The notes beneath the pieces are model-generated. The model saw only the letters and a program-made list of their open reading frames with translations, ran no database searches and was not told the DNA's origin. Of a DNA stretch of 16,319 bases, positions 15,437 through 16,319 are shown piece by piece. A program made the position numbers and the translations under genes. Source of the stretch: JAHFOW01 sp046350595 (GTDB taxonomy: Bacteria > Planctomycetota > Brocadiia > Brocadiales > Brocadiaceae). Each line of letters opens with the position of its first letter. Positions within the stretch are counted from its first letter, which is position 1. Where the stretch lies: positions 1 to 16,319 of the forward strand of contig JAXMAC010000080.1 of NCBI GenBank assembly GCA_046350595.1, written 5' to 3'.

Positions 15437-15500
15437 TATGCATGTCAACTTGGTTTTAGAGAGGAGCCTATGATGCCTAGTCTGAATTTGTTGATATTAG

Positions 15501-15586
15501 TTCACCACAGAGGGCGCGGAGAAAAACAAAAATGAAAAGATTGAAACTCACTGCAAAGACGCAAAGAACTACTAGAAAAGGAAATA
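15501..15586. repeat. Family B degenerate intergenic repeat
   Basis: ACCACAGAGGGCGCGGAG, then ACTGCAAAGACGCAAAGAAC and TACTAGAAAAGGAAAT. The second half matches 16190-16234 closely (GCAAAG..GCAAAGAACTACT then a purine-rich run). The rest of the spacer 15375-15683 shows no gene. Confidence 0.55.
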
Positions 15587-15683
15587 GTAAACTGCGGTGT
15601 GTTTTTGTGTGGTTAGTGTGTTTCGTGGGGGGATCGTTTTATTTATTGTCCCGTATATAAATAAATCGAAAATTTGAAAGGTT

Positions 15684-15785
15684 CTAGGCTTTGCCAATGA
15701 AAGTTAGAAATTTTGCTATGGAAATGATACGTATTCCATGGGGTACTAAAAGAGAGGAAACCCAGATATTGGTGGCGATAACAAC
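15684..15785 (-). pseudogene. Remnant of a PIN-domain toxin gene
   Basis: Directly after the DUF104 stop codon, the minus strand reads VVIATNIWVSSLLVPHGI and then a non-homologous tail to a stop after 33 codons. This matches the first strand and helix of COG1569-type PIN toxins, whose usual start is V-V-I-D-T-N-V-W-V-S-A-L-L-x-P-x-G. The catalytic Asp of 'DTN' is Ala (GCC, one base from GAC), the start codon is gone, and the other roughly 100 residues and their acidic active-site residues are absent. It is therefore a dead toxin, sitting exactly where the partner of the antitoxin gene should be. Confidence 0.65.
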
Positions 15786-16025
15786 TTAATGGGCACTTTT
15801 CTCGTGTCGTACCTCTTTTATAGCGCGAGCAACATCAGATTCAATCTCTTCGTGGGGGTATTGAACAGACTTTTCATGTATCTTATTTATAATACTATGA
15901 AACCGCTTTTGCCATTCATCAAGGGAAATAATTTTTATCGTTACCTTTTCGTGTTCCTTTACTTCAACGTCCTGAAGGGGTTTAAAAACACCGTTTTCGT
16001 AAATGGCGTCTATTGTTTTTGACAT
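15786..16025 (-). CDS. DUF104 (AF2212-like) antitoxin, apparently orphaned
   Basis: A 79-aa protein. Residues 4-33, TIDAIYENGVFKPLQDVEV then EHEKVTIKI, are the DUF104 / AF2212-like signature ('AIYENGVFKPL' and 'V-x-I-x-I'). This small beta-rich domain is found in antitoxins encoded just before PIN-domain toxins. The C-terminal half is a charged helix (RFHSIINKIHEKSVQY, VARAIKEVRHEK), suited to toxin binding. The ATG at 16025 fits the family start, but no good ribosome binding site precedes it. The partner PIN gene immediately downstream is a decayed fragment, so the gene survives alone, perhaps neutralising a related toxin elsewhere or simply decaying. Confidence 0.8.
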   Translation of the reverse strand: MSKTIDAIYENGVFKPLQDVEVKEHEKVTIKIISLDEWQKRFHSIINKIHEKSVQYPHEEIESDVARAIKEVRHEKSAH

Positions 16026-16117
16026 GATTTAATATCGCTTTAATAAGAAAATTATAAATATAATATTAAATCAACTTCTAATGAATATTGTTCTGTTTGT
16101 CAAGTGGAATTCAGTTG

Positions 16118-16234
16118 ATAAACGCGGAGAACGCAGATAAAGGAGATTATCACACGGAGATACAGAGGGCACAGAGAGAAGAGATAAATTCACCGCAAAG
16201 GCGCAAAGGGCGCAAAGAACTACTGAGGAAAACA
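16118..16234. repeat. Family B degenerate intergenic repeat
   Basis: AACGCGGAGAACGCAGATAA, ATCACACGGAGATACAGAGG, then ACCGCAAAGGCGCAAAGGG and CGCAAAGAACTACTGAGGAA. It is the longest family B copy in the window. The remainder of 16026-16319 shows no gene; AGGAGGT at 16269-16275 is not followed by a usable frame before the window ends. Confidence 0.55.
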
Positions 16235-16319
16235 AATATTAAGAATTAATCTGGAACTCATGAACTCAGGAGGTACACGATTAGCGGGATTTAAAAGGGT
16301 TTAATCGGGAGTAATCGAG

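Overview
This window looks like an accessory, repeat-rich stretch of a chromosome from an environmental Gram-negative bacterium. The large secreted Rhs/SpvB protein, abundant Sec signal peptides, several toxin-antitoxin modules and two families of intergenic repeats recall anammox planctomycetes (Brocadiales). The repeats are a palindromic C5/G5 element and a degenerate 'ACCACAGAG/ACGCAGA' element. The taxonomic assignment is inference: there is no rRNA, tRNA or marker gene in view.

Left part (1-770): a CCAAT microsatellite, a strong hairpin terminator, an imperfect hairpin repeat, and on the minus strand a hicB-hicA toxin-antitoxin pair with a 4-nt overlap. The HicA has Gln where the family normally has its catalytic His.

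Central part (939-14448), all on the plus strand, encodes five exported proteins. They are a phage tail-collar-like protein, an unknown 228-aa protein in the same operon, a 250-aa protein with a dockerin/EF-hand loop, a 1150-aa coiled-coil protein and a 2320-aa SpvB/FG-GAP/TcdB-middle/Rhs protein. The 1150-aa protein resembles the pore-forming and TcB-binding end of Tc toxin subunit A. The 2320-aa protein has the TcB-TcC layout and ends in an M23 (LytM-like) metallopeptidase domain. Together they look like a compact, Sec-exported Tc/ABC-toxin-like system with a peptidoglycan-hydrolase warhead; the assembly is inferred, the domains of the Rhs protein are plainly visible. A palindromic repeat of 77-105 bp lies in each of the three gaps before the last three genes. 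Relatives of it, plus other intergenic repeats, sit in frame inside the Rhs gene itself. The 3' end of the Rhs gene is markedly AT-richer than the rest, as expected for a swapped C-terminal toxin module, and no immunity gene follows.

Right part (14449-16319): repeat-filled spacers, a complete vapB-vapC pair on the minus strand, and a DUF104-type antitoxin gene whose toxin partner survives only as a decayed PIN-domain N-terminus.
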